DNA of 64,000 bases from Mesorhizobium sp. (GCF_004963255.1 NZ_SUGA01000002.1:266770-330769); one strand, 5' to 3'; shown: positions 36,593 through 45,397, counted from the first letter of the stretch. The notes: generated from the letters alone by a model not told the origin. Translations and numbers: made by a program.

Positions 36593-37608
36593 TCGCTCCG
36601 GGTGATCTTGGTGGTGCGCACCGGCGTCCCGGCATTCTCGACGCGGCTGTCGGCGAAGGCGATCATCAGGCGCTGCGCAACCGGCAGCATGGTAAAGATC
36701 GCCGCCAGTCCGGAGGCGGATTTGAAGGCCAGGGTCACGGCGCCTGCTACCGGCGGCTTGCCCGAAGCGTCGAACACGATCAGCGGCGCGCCGGTCTCGA
36801 CGACGGACAGGGCCATCGCGGTGACGAGGTCGGCGGTCGGATCGTTGCCACGGAAAAGGACGACGCCGATCTTCGGCCCGAGCATTTCCATCGGCCCGTG
36901 GCGAAGCTGGCCGCCCTCGAGGGAAAAGCAGGGCAGGCGTGACAGTTCAGTGAGGCCGAGCGCAAGCGCTTCAGCCACGCCTTGCAGCTTGCGGCCGGAG
37001 GTGACGATGGTCGCGACCTTGCTCAGCGCTGCCAAGGCTGCATCGATCTCGACCGTTTCAGGCGCCTTGAGCGCTGCGAGCGCGGCGGCGGGGTCTTCGC
37101 CAAGCGCTGCGAGGATCGCCAGATGTAGAGCGAAGGTCACGGTCAGGCTGCGGGTCGCGGCAAAGGCAAGCTCGGTGCCGCCGGCGCCGACGAGGCAAGT
37201 CACCGTGCGGCCAAGGAAGGAGCCGGCCTCTAGCGTCAGCCCGAAGGTGTCAGCCTGCGGAACCGCTTCGGAGAACCAGCGCAGCACCTCGGCGCTTTCG
37301 CCGGACTGCGAGGTCACGATCACCGTCTTGCCGGCAAGCGGCAATGGCTGCCCGAGCTGCTCCGACAGCGGCAGCGCGATGGCGTCGATGCCATGCGCGC
37401 GGTAAAGCGGCTCGACGGCGCGGGCGACGGAATGCGAGGCGCCCATGCCGAGCAGGACGAGCCCGCCGGTCTTGCTGATGGAGGCGGCGACCTTGGCGGC
37501 TGCCTCCCGATTGCTCTCGAACGAGGCGAGCGCATCCTCATGCTGGCGCGCCATCTCGCGGTCGATCGCAAGCAGGCCGGATGGACGTGGTTTTTGAGCA
37601 GTCATCAT
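36589..37608 (-). CDS. SIS-domain sugar isomerase/deaminase (GlmS isomerase-like)
   Basis: Two SIS domains make up this 339-residue protein (GMGASHSVAR and VIVTSQSGESAEVL in the first). Three residues match the catalytic set of the GlmS isomerase half in spacing: Glu221 (LTELSRL), His237 sixteen residues on (GGQLRHGP), and Lys334 five residues from the C terminus, the position of the Schiff-base lysine. The glutaminase domain is absent, so it likely removes or moves an amine on a sugar 6-phosphate, like NagB-II, AgaS or FrlB enzymes. AAAGGATA precedes two adjacent ATG codons, and either may be the start. Confidence 0.88.
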   Translation of the reverse strand: MMTAQKPRPSGLLAIDREMARQHEDALASFESNREAAAKVAASISKTGGLVLLGMGASHSVARAVEPLYRAHGIDAIALPLSEQLGQPLPLAGKTVIVTSQSGESAEVLRWFSEAVPQADTFGLTLEAGSFLGRTVTCLVGAGGTELAFAATRSLTVTFALHLAILAALGEDPAAALAALKAPETVEIDAALAALSKVATIVTSGRKLQGVAEALALGLTELSRLPCFSLEGGQLRHGPMEMLGPKIGVVLFRGNDPTADLVTAMALSVVETGAPLIVFDASGKPPVAGAVTLAFKSASGLAAIFTMLPVAQRLMIAFADSRVENAGTPVRTTKITRSE

Positions 37609-38453
37609 TATCCTTTCACGCCGCCGCTGGTGAGGCCCGAGATCAGCGCGCGCTGCATGACGAGGCCGATCAGCACGGGCGGCAAGGCCGCAAGCACGCC
37701 GGCGGTGGCGATCAGTCCGTAATCGGAGACGCGGCCGCCGGCGAGATCGGCGATGGCGACCGTCAGCGTCCTCGCCCGCTGGTCCGAGGTGAAAAGCAGG
37801 GCGTAGAAGAACTCGTCCCAGGCGAGCAGCACGGCAAACAGCGCTGATGTCGCGACCACAGGCGCCGCCAGCGGCAAGGTTATGATGCGCCAGGTCTGGA
37901 GCAGCCCCGCTCCGTCGATCATCGCCGCGGCCTCGATCTCGCGCGGGATGGAATCGAAACCCGATTTCATCAGCCAGGTGGTGAAGGGCGCCAGGATGGT
38001 CAGATAGATCAGCGCCAAGCCGAAGACGTTGTTGAGCAGGCCGAGCCAGGACAGGCCCATATAGAGCGGCACGGAGAGCGCCACCGGCGGCAGCATATAG
38101 GTGGCGATCACCATCGACAGCGACCAGCCGACCGAAGGCGTGCGCGAGACGGCCCAGCCGGCCGGCACGGCAAGGATGATCGCAGCGAGGGTCGCCATGC
38201 CGGCGACTTCCAGGCTGTTGCGCAACGACGACGTGAAGGCCGCGCCGGCGCTGTTTTCGGCCGTCGACAGGAGTTGCGCGTAGCGCGAGAACTCGGCCGC
38301 CTGCGGCCACCAGCGTAGCGGCTTGGCGGCGAGGTCGGCCGCCGGCGATATGCTCATGACGAAGAGCCAGGCGAGCGGGGCCAGGATCACGGCGGCAAGC
38401 AGGAGGGCGCAAACGTAGACGAAGGCGGTGAAAACCGGGTTCTTGCGTTCCAT
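37608..38453 (-). CDS. Sugar ABC transporter permease, MalG/UgpE type
   Basis: This inner-membrane permease of the CUT1 importer has 281 residues and six membrane segments, the first at about residues 10-35. The EAA loop reads IEAAAMIDGAGLLQTWRII followed by LPLAAPVV. Its ATG overlaps the stop codon of the upstream permease (TGATG), and its stop overlaps the SIS gene start (TAATG), showing a compact operon. Confidence 0.93.
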   Translation of the reverse strand: MERKNPVFTAFVYVCALLLAAVILAPLAWLFVMSISPAADLAAKPLRWWPQAAEFSRYAQLLSTAENSAGAAFTSSLRNSLEVAGMATLAAIILAVPAGWAVSRTPSVGWSLSMVIATYMLPPVALSVPLYMGLSWLGLLNNVFGLALIYLTILAPFTTWLMKSGFDSIPREIEAAAMIDGAGLLQTWRIITLPLAAPVVATSALFAVLLAWDEFFYALLFTSDQRARTLTVAIADLAGGRVSDYGLIATAGVLAALPPVLIGLVMQRALISGLTSGGVKG

Positions 38454-39337
38454 CAGGTAGCGCTCCCCGCGGTCTTCCTCACCAGCGTCGCATAGGCGAC
38501 GGCAAGAACGGTGACGAGCAAGGTGACGATCAGCGCCAGCGACGCGCCGGAGCCGGCGCGCTGGAAGGAGAAGGCCTCCTGATAGACGAGGATCGATAGC
38601 GAGCGCGTGCTGTTGGCCGGACCGCCGCGGGTCATCACCCAGATGATGTCGAAGACCTTGAAGGCCTCGATGGTGCGCAGCACCAGCGCCACCATCAGCG
38701 GGCCGGCGAGATAGGGCAGGATGACGAAGCGGAAGCGGTTGAACGGCCCGGCACCATCGACAAGCGCGGCGGCGGTGATGTCGCGCGGCACGGCCTGCAG
38801 GGCGGCGAGCGCAATCAGCGCAACAAGCGGAAAATTCTTCCAGCAGTCGGCGACGATCAGCGCCGCAAGCGCCGTGCCCGGTTCGCCCAGCCAGGAGCGA
38901 TAGTCGTCGATCAGGTGGAGCTGTGTCAGCGCCGCGTTCAGCGCGCCATATTCCGGATTGTAGATCAGCCGCCAGAGCGTGGCGTTGACGACGGTGGGCA
39001 GCGCCCAGGGCAGGATCATCAGCCCGCGCAGCACGGCGCGGCCACGGAATTCCTGGTTGAGCAGAAGGGCCGCCAGCACGCCAAGCACCATCTCGGCGGC
39101 GACCGAGACGACCGCGAACCAGGTGGTGGTCGAGAGCGTGCGGGTGAAGTTCGAACTCGTCAGCATTTTGGTGTAGTTGTCGAAGCCGACGTAGTTGCCC
39201 GCCGTGCCGACCAGCTGGGCGTCGGTGAAGGAAAGCCTGACCGTATCGACCAATGGCCAGCCGATGACGGCGACCATGATCACCAGCAGCGGCAGCATCA
39301 GCAGCCACGCGCGAGTCGTCATCCAGGTGCCTGACAT
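38453..39337 (-). CDS. Sugar ABC transporter permease, MalF/UgpA type
   Basis: This is the partner permease of the same importer, 294 residues. Six membrane segments begin at WLLMLPLLVIMVAVIGWPLV. The EAA loop is ITAAALVDGAGPFNRFRFV followed by ILPYLAGPL. It is separated from the binding-protein gene by 186 bases that hold a palindromic repeat. That gap may let the binding protein be made in excess over the membrane parts. Confidence 0.93.
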   Translation of the reverse strand: MSGTWMTTRAWLLMLPLLVIMVAVIGWPLVDTVRLSFTDAQLVGTAGNYVGFDNYTKMLTSSNFTRTLSTTTWFAVVSVAAEMVLGVLAALLLNQEFRGRAVLRGLMILPWALPTVVNATLWRLIYNPEYGALNAALTQLHLIDDYRSWLGEPGTALAALIVADCWKNFPLVALIALAALQAVPRDITAAALVDGAGPFNRFRFVILPYLAGPLMVALVLRTIEAFKVFDIIWVMTRGGPANSTRSLSILVYQEAFSFQRAGSGASLALIVTLLVTVLAVAYATLVRKTAGSAT

Positions 39338-39366
39338 AAGAGGCGCCTCTTTCCCTTCATCCGGTC

Positions 39367-39467
39367 AGAGCGGTTCACCGTTTCAAGGAAACGGCGAACC
39401 GCTCTATCTCTTTGTTTAACGCAATTCCGGACGGAAAACCGCTTCACACTTTTCCTGGAATTGCTCT
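39367..39467 (-). repeat. Rhizobial palindromic intergenic repeat, copy 2
   Basis: Read on the minus strand this matches the element at 5050-5170 over its whole length, without the 24-base insertion. It begins AGAGCAATTCCAGGAAAAGT and ends in a hairpin whose arms AGAGCGGTTC(A/G)CCGTTTC pair across three bases. It lies inside an operon, between the binding-protein and permease genes. A strong 3' hairpin there would fit mRNA stabilisation or partial termination. Confidence 0.88.
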
Positions 39468-39523
39468 CCAAATAGCACGGGCGGCGCTCGTGGATGAGGC
39501 CGCCCGCGTCGAGGAATGCCAGA

Positions 39524-40762
39524 TCAGAGGCCGCTGTTTTCGGCGGCGGTCTTGAGCGCGTCTTCCGGCGTCGTCTGGCCAAGCAGCGATTCCTGGATCG
39601 CCTGCTGCAGGGCCGTCGACAGCTGCTGGTATTTCGGCGTGGTCGGGCGCGGATACATGGCGGCGAGACCGAGCTTGGCGGCGGCGATCAGCTCTTCCTG
39701 GCCCTTGGTGACGGCCGGATCGTCATAGGACGAGGCCCAGATCGGCAGCGAGAGCTTGGCGTACTGGTTCTGCGTCGCTTGCGAGGTCATGAACTCGATA
39801 TATTTCCAGGCTTCGTCGGGGTGCTTCGACACCGCCGTGATGCCAAGACCCATCGAGCCGTTGACGGCCGAGACCTCGCTGGTGCCGGCAACACCCGGCG
39901 CCGGCACGACGCCGACCTTGCCGGCGATCTTGGAGTCCTTCGGATCGTTGGCCATGTTGTACATGTAGGTCCAGTTCAGCGCGAAGGCCGCATCGCCGTT
40001 CTCGAACACCTTGCGGACATCCTCTTCGAGGAATTCCTTGGAGTTCGGGTTGGTGAGGCCGGACTTGTAGCTGTCGACCATGTATTTCAGCGCCGATAAG
40101 CCACCGCCATTCTGGAAGTCGGGCTTGCCGTCCTTGAGGAACTCGCCGCCATAGGCGCTGACCAGTGTGGTGTAGTCGCAGACAGCGGCTTCAGCCTGTG
40201 ACCAGCTCCAGGCGATCGGCGTCTTCAGCAGCCCCTTGTCCTTGATGATCTTGGCCTGCTGGCCGAGCTCTTCCCAGGTCTTCGGCGGGGCCTTGATGCC
40301 GGCCTTCTCGAGGATTTCCTTGTTGTAGAACAGATATTTGGTGTCGAGGATCCACGGCATGCCATAGTACTTGCCGTCATATTGCACGGTGGTCCAGGCA
40401 CCGGGCAGCACGCCCTTCTTCATGTCGTCGGTGATCTTCGAGGATACGTCGACCAGCACCTTGTTGGTCGCGTATTCGGCCGGCCAGATCACGTCGAACA
40501 GCACCACGTCATAGCCACCGCCCGAGCCTTGGGCGAGCACGGTCTTGTCGTGCAGGCCTTCATAGGGAACGAATTCGAGGTTCACCTTGACGTCCGGGTT
40601 GGCCTTGGTGAAGGCCTCCGTCATGGAGCGCACGTCGGCCTCGCTATAAGCGGCCTGAGCCATGAAGAGGGCGTTCAAGGTGGTCTCGGCGAAGGCGTGG
40701 GGGACGAACAGCCCGCCGAAGAACACCGCGCCCAGAAGTGTCTTACCGATCGATTTCAGCAT
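39524..40762 (-). CDS. Sugar ABC transporter periplasmic binding protein (CUT1)
   Basis: This 412-residue family 1 extracellular solute-binding protein has a signal peptide at residues 1-25 (GKTLLGAVFFGGLFVPHAFA-E). The family motifs YDVVLFDVIWPAEYA and YYGMPWILDTKYLFYNKEIL are visible. The start ATG 40762 follows GGGAGAAAGAC. It heads the operon SBP-permease-permease-SIS-PfkB-ATPase and is divergent from the ROK regulator. Ligand identity is unknown. The downstream enzymes point to an amino sugar or glycated amine. Confidence 0.92.
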   Translation of the reverse strand: MLKSIGKTLLGAVFFGGLFVPHAFAETTLNALFMAQAAYSEADVRSMTEAFTKANPDVKVNLEFVPYEGLHDKTVLAQGSGGGYDVVLFDVIWPAEYATNKVLVDVSSKITDDMKKGVLPGAWTTVQYDGKYYGMPWILDTKYLFYNKEILEKAGIKAPPKTWEELGQQAKIIKDKGLLKTPIAWSWSQAEAAVCDYTTLVSAYGGEFLKDGKPDFQNGGGLSALKYMVDSYKSGLTNPNSKEFLEEDVRKVFENGDAAFALNWTYMYNMANDPKDSKIAGKVGVVPAPGVAGTSEVSAVNGSMGLGITAVSKHPDEAWKYIEFMTSQATQNQYAKLSLPIWASSYDDPAVTKGQEELIAAAKLGLAAMYPRPTTPKYQQLSTALQQAIQESLLGQTTPEDALKTAAENSGL

Positions 40763-40916
40763 TTGTCTTTCTCCCATTTCGACAGCTGCAAGTGGGCGGC
40801 GAAGCTTATGCCGCCGCTTTCTCGAATTATCGCGTGTGACCGGATCTGTCCTGAACGGCGCGCGGCGGGAGCTTGAGGCTTTGCCGTCTTCTTGTGGAGC
40901 CGCCCGGGTTTCACCT

Positions 40917-40941
40917 ATTAAGTCAATTCGCTTGACTTAAT
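40917..40941. promoter_or_regulatory. Perfect inverted repeat, probable ROK repressor operator
   Basis: ATTAAGTCAA (40917-40926), five bases, then TTGACTTAAT (40932-40941) is a perfect 10-bp dyad. It stands out from the GC-rich surroundings, midway between the divergent binding-protein gene (start 40762) and the ROK gene (start 40984). ROK/NagC repressors bind AT-rich palindromes of this size. Confidence 0.7.
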
Positions 40942-40983
40942 TAGTCGATCAATCCTTTAATGGAGTCAAGAGGGGAAAAGACG

Positions 40984-42186
40984 GTGCACGATATCAGCCC
41001 GATCCGCGCCAAGAGCGGCACCAACCAGGAAGGCACCAGCGCGCACAACCGCCGTGTCATGATCGAGGCACTGCGGCTCAACGGCGCGCTGTCGCGTGCC
41101 GACCTGGCGCGGGCGACGCAGCTTACCAAGCAGGCGGTTTCCAACATCATCGAGGATCTCGAGCGCGATGGACTGGTTGTCGCGCTGGACGCGGTGCGCA
41201 AGGGCAGGGGGCAGCCCTTCACACCCTACCGGCTTGTGCCCGAGGGCGCCTTCGCCATCGGGCTGCAGATCGACCGGCATTTGACGCGCGTGGTGGTGGT
41301 CGACCTCGTCGGCAAGGTCATCGCGCGCGCCGAGGCAGGTCTGCCGCTCGACGAGCCATCAGCCGGCGTCAAGACCATCCTCGGCCTGGTCGACCGCGTC
41401 AGGCGCGAGCTGGCTTCCTTGTTCGCCCAGTCCGAGCGGCGGCTGGTCGGATTGGGCGTTGCCATGCCGGGGCCGTTCGGGCTGAAGGAATCCGACGACA
41501 CATGGATGATGCCTGCCTGGCAGCAATTCCCGCTGCTCGAGACGCTTGCCGCCGGCACCGGACTGGATGTCGGGCTGCAGAATGACGCGGCGGCCTGTGC
41601 AACGGCGGAGCGCATTGTCGGCGCCGCGCATGGCGTCGATCACGCGGTCTGCCTTTATGTCGGCTACGGCATTGCCGCCGGGCTGATCCTCAATGGCGAG
41701 CTCTACAATGGCGGCAACGGCAATGCCGGCGAGATCGGCAGGGCGCTGCTGTCGCCGGGCGGTCCAGGCTCGACGCCATTGGAACATCGCGCCTCGCTCG
41801 CCTCGCTCTACCAGCATCTCGGCCTCGACCCCGCCGAGAGGGGGCTTTACGAAAAGCTCGGCGCGCTGGCGCTCGCGCAGGACGCAAGGGTCATGGGCTG
41901 GGTCGAAAGAGCCGCCTCCGACCTGCGCTGGAGCGTGCATCTGATCGAAACGATCTTCGATCCGCAAACCGTCATCCTCACCAGCAGCGCGCCAGAGGCG
42001 CTGGCCCGGCTTCTGCAGCAGGCCATGCATCCGCTTCTGCCGTCGATCGCGGATCGGCCCGCCCGCCGCCTGCCACGGCTGCAACTGGGCACCACCGATC
42101 CCTGGGCGATCGCGGTGGGCGCCGCGGCCGAACCGATCAGCCGGGCCTTCGATCCGCGCTTTTCCGCCATCCTGAAGGCCGGATAG
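40984..42186 (+). CDS. ROK-family transcriptional regulator (NagC/XylR type)
   Basis: This 400-residue regulator has a MarR-like winged helix at residues about 20-75 (LSRADLARATQLTKQAVSNI) and a ROK sugar-kinase-like domain (VGLGVAMPGPFG, GLQNDAAACATAE, GNAGEIGRALL). The Cys-rich zinc motif that usually follows GEIGH in ROK proteins is missing. The segment there reads SPGGPGSTPLEHRASL. I place the start at GTG 40984 after AGAGGGG. An ATG at 40960 lacks a ribosome binding site. Divergence from the ABC operon across a perfect palindrome indicates that it controls that operon. Confidence 0.9.
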   Translation: MHDISPIRAKSGTNQEGTSAHNRRVMIEALRLNGALSRADLARATQLTKQAVSNIIEDLERDGLVVALDAVRKGRGQPFTPYRLVPEGAFAIGLQIDRHLTRVVVVDLVGKVIARAEAGLPLDEPSAGVKTILGLVDRVRRELASLFAQSERRLVGLGVAMPGPFGLKESDDTWMMPAWQQFPLLETLAAGTGLDVGLQNDAAACATAERIVGAAHGVDHAVCLYVGYGIAAGLILNGELYNGGNGNAGEIGRALLSPGGPGSTPLEHRASLASLYQHLGLDPAERGLYEKLGALALAQDARVMGWVERAASDLRWSVHLIETIFDPQTVILTSSAPEALARLLQQAMHPLLPSIADRPARRLPRLQLGTTDPWAIAVGAAAEPISRAFDPRFSAILKAG

Positions 42187-42201
42187 AAAGCGGAAGGCGG
42201 C

Positions 42202-43059
42202 TCAGCTGGTCGTCACGCTGGCGGCGAAAGCCGCGTCGATGATGGCGAGCTTGACCGCCTGCGCGGTGAGGTACTCGCCGTAGAATTCACTCGAGATCCA
42301 CATGACGGAATGGCCGCGCCGGCCAAGCCAACCGATGCTGCCGAGCGCCTCGGCGTCGCGCAGCTTGCGCGCAAGGTGGGTACGCGACAGCTTCAGCCAC
42401 CTGGAGAAGTCGCCGATCGACAGCACGCCGGTCGGGATGCGTTCCTGGCCGGCATCCTGTGGGTCGATGCCGGCGATCAGCCAATCCATGACGACGCCGC
42501 CATTGTTGAGCCACGTGAACAGCGAAAAAGTCTGTTGCGGCTCCCGCACCGGCACCGAGGAGATCAGCCCATCCGCGATCAGCGGCTGCACCCGCGCCAA
42601 CAGTTGCGGCCGTGCCTGGAACGTTTCCAGCCGGCTCCCGCCGTCAAGAGCATCAAGCGTGCTCAGATGCATATGAATCCACCCGATCAACGGCTCCAGG
42701 GTTATGGCGGGCAGGTGCAAGGGGCGAATGCGGCCGTCGTCGGCCATTGGACCGACTTCGATGAAATTATAGTGCTGCATTTCCTTGATGAAGGCATGGG
42801 CCGTGTTTCGGCTTGCCACGACATGCTGAACGGTGACGTCGACAAAACGCGCCGCCGTCAGTTCCTTCCGGTAGTCGCTGGGATCCCTGCGGAAATGGAG
42901 GGCAAGACCGATATGCGCCATCAGCCAGCGCTGCTGGGTGGCAAAGACCGAGGACGCGCGCGGGTTTCCCTCATAGGCCTGCTGCATCGCCCGGGCCTGT
43001 GCCTGGACGGCGGCATTCAGCGCCGGATGACCGGCAATGTCTTCGAAGTTCAGCGCCAT
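42202..43059 (-). CDS. Unknown protein with winged-helix-like segments, paralogue A
   Basis: I do not recognise the family. The 285-residue soluble protein is clearly homologous to the next gene. Near-identical blocks are VFATQQRWL, GLALHFRRDP, TFSLF.WLNNGG.VMDWL.(A/S)GIDP and SRTHLARKL.DAEALGSIGW. The last block, about residues 225-270, reads as a winged helix-turn-helix (SIGDFSRWLKLSRTHLARKL followed by a GHSVMWIS wing). A second, weaker one lies around residues 68-100 (ARFVDVTVQHVVASRNTAHAF). A transcriptional regulator is the best guess. The start is set by alignment with paralogue B and a GGGGGG tract. Confidence 0.75.
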   Translation of the reverse strand: MALNFEDIAGHPALNAAVQAQARAMQQAYEGNPRASSVFATQQRWLMAHIGLALHFRRDPSDYRKELTAARFVDVTVQHVVASRNTAHAFIKEMQHYNFIEVGPMADDGRIRPLHLPAITLEPLIGWIHMHLSTLDALDGGSRLETFQARPQLLARVQPLIADGLISSVPVREPQQTFSLFTWLNNGGVVMDWLIAGIDPQDAGQERIPTGVLSIGDFSRWLKLSRTHLARKLRDAEALGSIGWLGRRGHSVMWISSEFYGEYLTAQAVKLAIIDAAFAASVTTS

Positions 43060-43177
43060 CCCCCCAGACTCCGCCAAATATCGCAGTGTGCGGATGCGGA
43101 TAGCAGTTTTGGCGGGCGCCTGCCAGCACAACCAGCGGTATTTGTCGGCTGGATCCGAGAAGCGGCCGTTGCGCCGG

Positions 43178-44044
43178 TCAGCTCTCGTCCGCCTGGGACA
43201 AACTGTCGTCGAAAGCCAGGTCGACGACGGCGAGCTTGGACGTCTGCATGACCATGTATTCGTCGAAGAACTGGCGTGAAACCCACATGACGGAATGACC
43301 GCGCTGGCCGATCCAGCCGATGCTGCCAAGCGCCTCGGCATCATTGAGTTTCCGCGCCAGGTGGGTGCGTGACAGCTTCAGCCAGTGCGCGAACTCGCTG
43401 ACCGAGATGACGCTGGTCGGTATCCTGTCGAGATGAACGTCCTCCGGATCGATACCGGACATCAGCCAGTCCATGACGATGCCGCCATTGTTTAGCCAGA
43501 TAAACAACGAGAAAGTCCGCCCAGGCTCGCGCACGCCCTCGCTGGCCAGCAATCCGTCGGCGATGAGCGGCTGCAACCTGGACAGCATCCCGGGTCGATC
43601 GAGGAAAGTTATCAGCCGGTTTCCGCCATCTATGCGGTCGAGCGTCCTCAGATGTGCGTGGATCCAGCCGGTGAAGGTTTCGATGGTGCCTTCGGTGACC
43701 CGCATTGGGTGGGCGCGGCCGTCACCGCTGGCCGAAATATACTCGGCGATGTTGTAGCGAAGCATCTCCTTGACGAAGGCCTCGGCCGTGTTGCGGCTGG
43801 CCAGGGAATAGCGGCGTACGACCTCGATGAACCGCGCCATCGTCATGTCGGTGCGGCGGTCATTGGGATCGCGCCGGAAATGCAAGGCCAGACCGGCGTG
43901 ACCGAGCAGCCAGCGCTGCTGGGTGGCGAACACGGCAGCCAGCCGCGGACTTGTTTCGTATATGTGGATGAGCGCGCGCGCCTGCTCCTGGATACAGCGA
44001 AGCGCTGCCGGATGATGGGCGATCTCTGCGGCAACCAGCGGCAT
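43178..44044 (-). CDS. Unknown protein with winged-helix-like segments, paralogue B
   Basis: This 288-residue protein is the tandem paralogue of the gene at 42202-43059, and by eye about half of all positions are identical. Both start M.L...(E/D)IA.HPA. The C-terminal helix-turn-helix-like segment SVSEFAHWLKLSRTHLARKL is best conserved. The middle region, VREPGRTFSLFIWLNNGGIVMDWL, is also nearly invariant. ATG 44044 follows GCAGGAA. The frame stays open to 44143, but the added residues have no match in paralogue A. The two genes are 118 bases apart. Function is unknown. Confidence 0.75.
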   Translation of the reverse strand: MPLVAAEIAHHPAALRCIQEQARALIHIYETSPRLAAVFATQQRWLLGHAGLALHFRRDPNDRRTDMTMARFIEVVRRYSLASRNTAEAFVKEMLRYNIAEYISASGDGRAHPMRVTEGTIETFTGWIHAHLRTLDRIDGGNRLITFLDRPGMLSRLQPLIADGLLASEGVREPGRTFSLFIWLNNGGIVMDWLMSGIDPEDVHLDRIPTSVISVSEFAHWLKLSRTHLARKLNDAEALGSIGWIGQRGHSVMWVSRQFFDEYMVMQTSKLAVVDLAFDDSLSQADES

Positions 44045-44434
44045 TTCCTGCGGTACTCCAGGCGATTTTCGAAGAACGGCAAATGAAGATTCCCAGTGTT
44101 CACCGGTTGTGTCCAGTTGCCTATTGGAACAACGAACGATCAAGCGACGCGTTTGTTGCTAACTCGTTGCATCGGTTCGGGAAACCCGTCACCAATAATT
44201 GTCCGGCCGGCAGCCGTGCGTTGAATTGACGAGCCCCGTCAAGCAGACATAGGTTCCGCGCATCGGGGCTGCGGGGAGCGCTTTCCCGGGAAAAAAGAAA
44301 CAAGGACAGGGTCTGGCGCCCGATGCGCGGCATCGGCGGTGGCAACTGAAGTTCTCGTGTGGACTTTGCAGCGTGGAAGCGGCTAGCTATCCTGATGCTT
44401 CGACGCCGCTTGCCGAGGCCGCCCGGGTGAAATA
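44045..44434. other. Intergenic region with long dyad, no gene seen
   Basis: Between paralogue B and the divergent GNAT gene lie 390 bases without a convincing gene. CCGCGCATCGGG at 44256-44267 is perfectly complementary to CCCGATGCGCGG at 44319-44330. Between them lies the 12-bp palindrome TTTCCCGGGAAA (44282-44293). The right arm also pairs locally as CCGATGC/GCATCGG (44320-44336). Two alternative folds are therefore possible. Confidence 0.5.
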
Positions 44435-45271
44435 ATGATGCCGAGAACAATCCGGACACTGACCGCCAGCGAAGTGGAAACGCTCGTCGACTGGGCGGCT
44501 GGAGAGGGCTGGAATCCAGGCATCGGCGATGCCGCGGCGTTCCGGACAGCCGATCCCGACGGGTTCATCGGCGCTTTCGTCGGCCAAGAGATGGTGGCCG
44601 GCATTTCGGCCGTCGCATACGGCCCGGGCTTCGGCTTCATCGGCCTCTATATCTGCCGGCCCGACCGGCGCGGCGAAGGCCATGGCAAGGCGGTCTGGGA
44701 TGCCGGCATGGCACGCCTGGGCAACCGTATCATCGGTCTCGACGGCGTGGCCGAGCAGCGGGCCAACTACCAGCGCATGGGCTTCGTGCCCGTCTATGAA
44801 ACCGTCCGCTACAGCGGTCGCCCCGCCGGATTGCCGGAGGGTGGCGACATACGGCCAGTGACGGCCGGCGACATGGCCGGGATACTCGCCTATGATCGCC
44901 AGCGTTTCCCGGCGCCGCGGGAAGCCTTCCTCCGGGAGTGGCTGCGGCAGCCCCGGATTGCGCTGCTCTGTGGCGGATCGGCCGGCATTGCCGGCTATGG
45001 CGTGGCCCGCCGATGCCGGGAAGGCTTCAAGGTCGGACCGCTGTTTGCCGACAGGACGGACCTTGCCCTGGCGTTGCTGGCGGACCTTGCAGGGAGGATC
45101 GGCAACAACACATTGCATATCGACGTGCCGGCCAGCCAGGTTCAATTCACCGCCATGCTTCAGGCCGCCGGCATGATTCCGGGCTTTGCGACGACACGCA
45201 TGTACAAGGGCGGCAAACCCGGCAATGCCCCGTCGACAGTTTTCGGCATCACGACGCTCGAGCTGGGATGA
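44435..45271 (+). CDS. GNAT-family N-acetyltransferase
   Basis: This 278-residue protein has an N-terminal GNAT domain. The acetyl-CoA loop is YICRPDRRGEGHGKAVWDAG (about residues 72-91), then LDGVAEQRANYQRMGFVPVYE. The C-terminal half (about 140-278) is a second, degenerate acetyltransferase-like domain seen in two-domain GNAT proteins. Two ATG codons in tandem (44435, 44438) may both serve. It precedes two SDR genes on the same strand, but a 126-base gap makes co-transcription uncertain. The acceptor is unknown. Confidence 0.85.
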   Translation: MMPRTIRTLTASEVETLVDWAAGEGWNPGIGDAAAFRTADPDGFIGAFVGQEMVAGISAVAYGPGFGFIGLYICRPDRRGEGHGKAVWDAGMARLGNRIIGLDGVAEQRANYQRMGFVPVYETVRYSGRPAGLPEGGDIRPVTAGDMAGILAYDRQRFPAPREAFLREWLRQPRIALLCGGSAGIAGYGVARRCREGFKVGPLFADRTDLALALLADLAGRIGNNTLHIDVPASQVQFTAMLQAAGMIPGFATTRMYKGGKPGNAPSTVFGITTLELG

Positions 45272-45397
45272 TCGGGGGCCGGCGAAGCCACTGAGGTCAT
45301 TGTTTTTGCCTGGCTGGTCCATGCGACAGGGCCACATGACGTGATCTAGGGACATGGTGTGCCCTTGCCGGGTGCTGCGTGGCGTGGAGGTTGTCGA

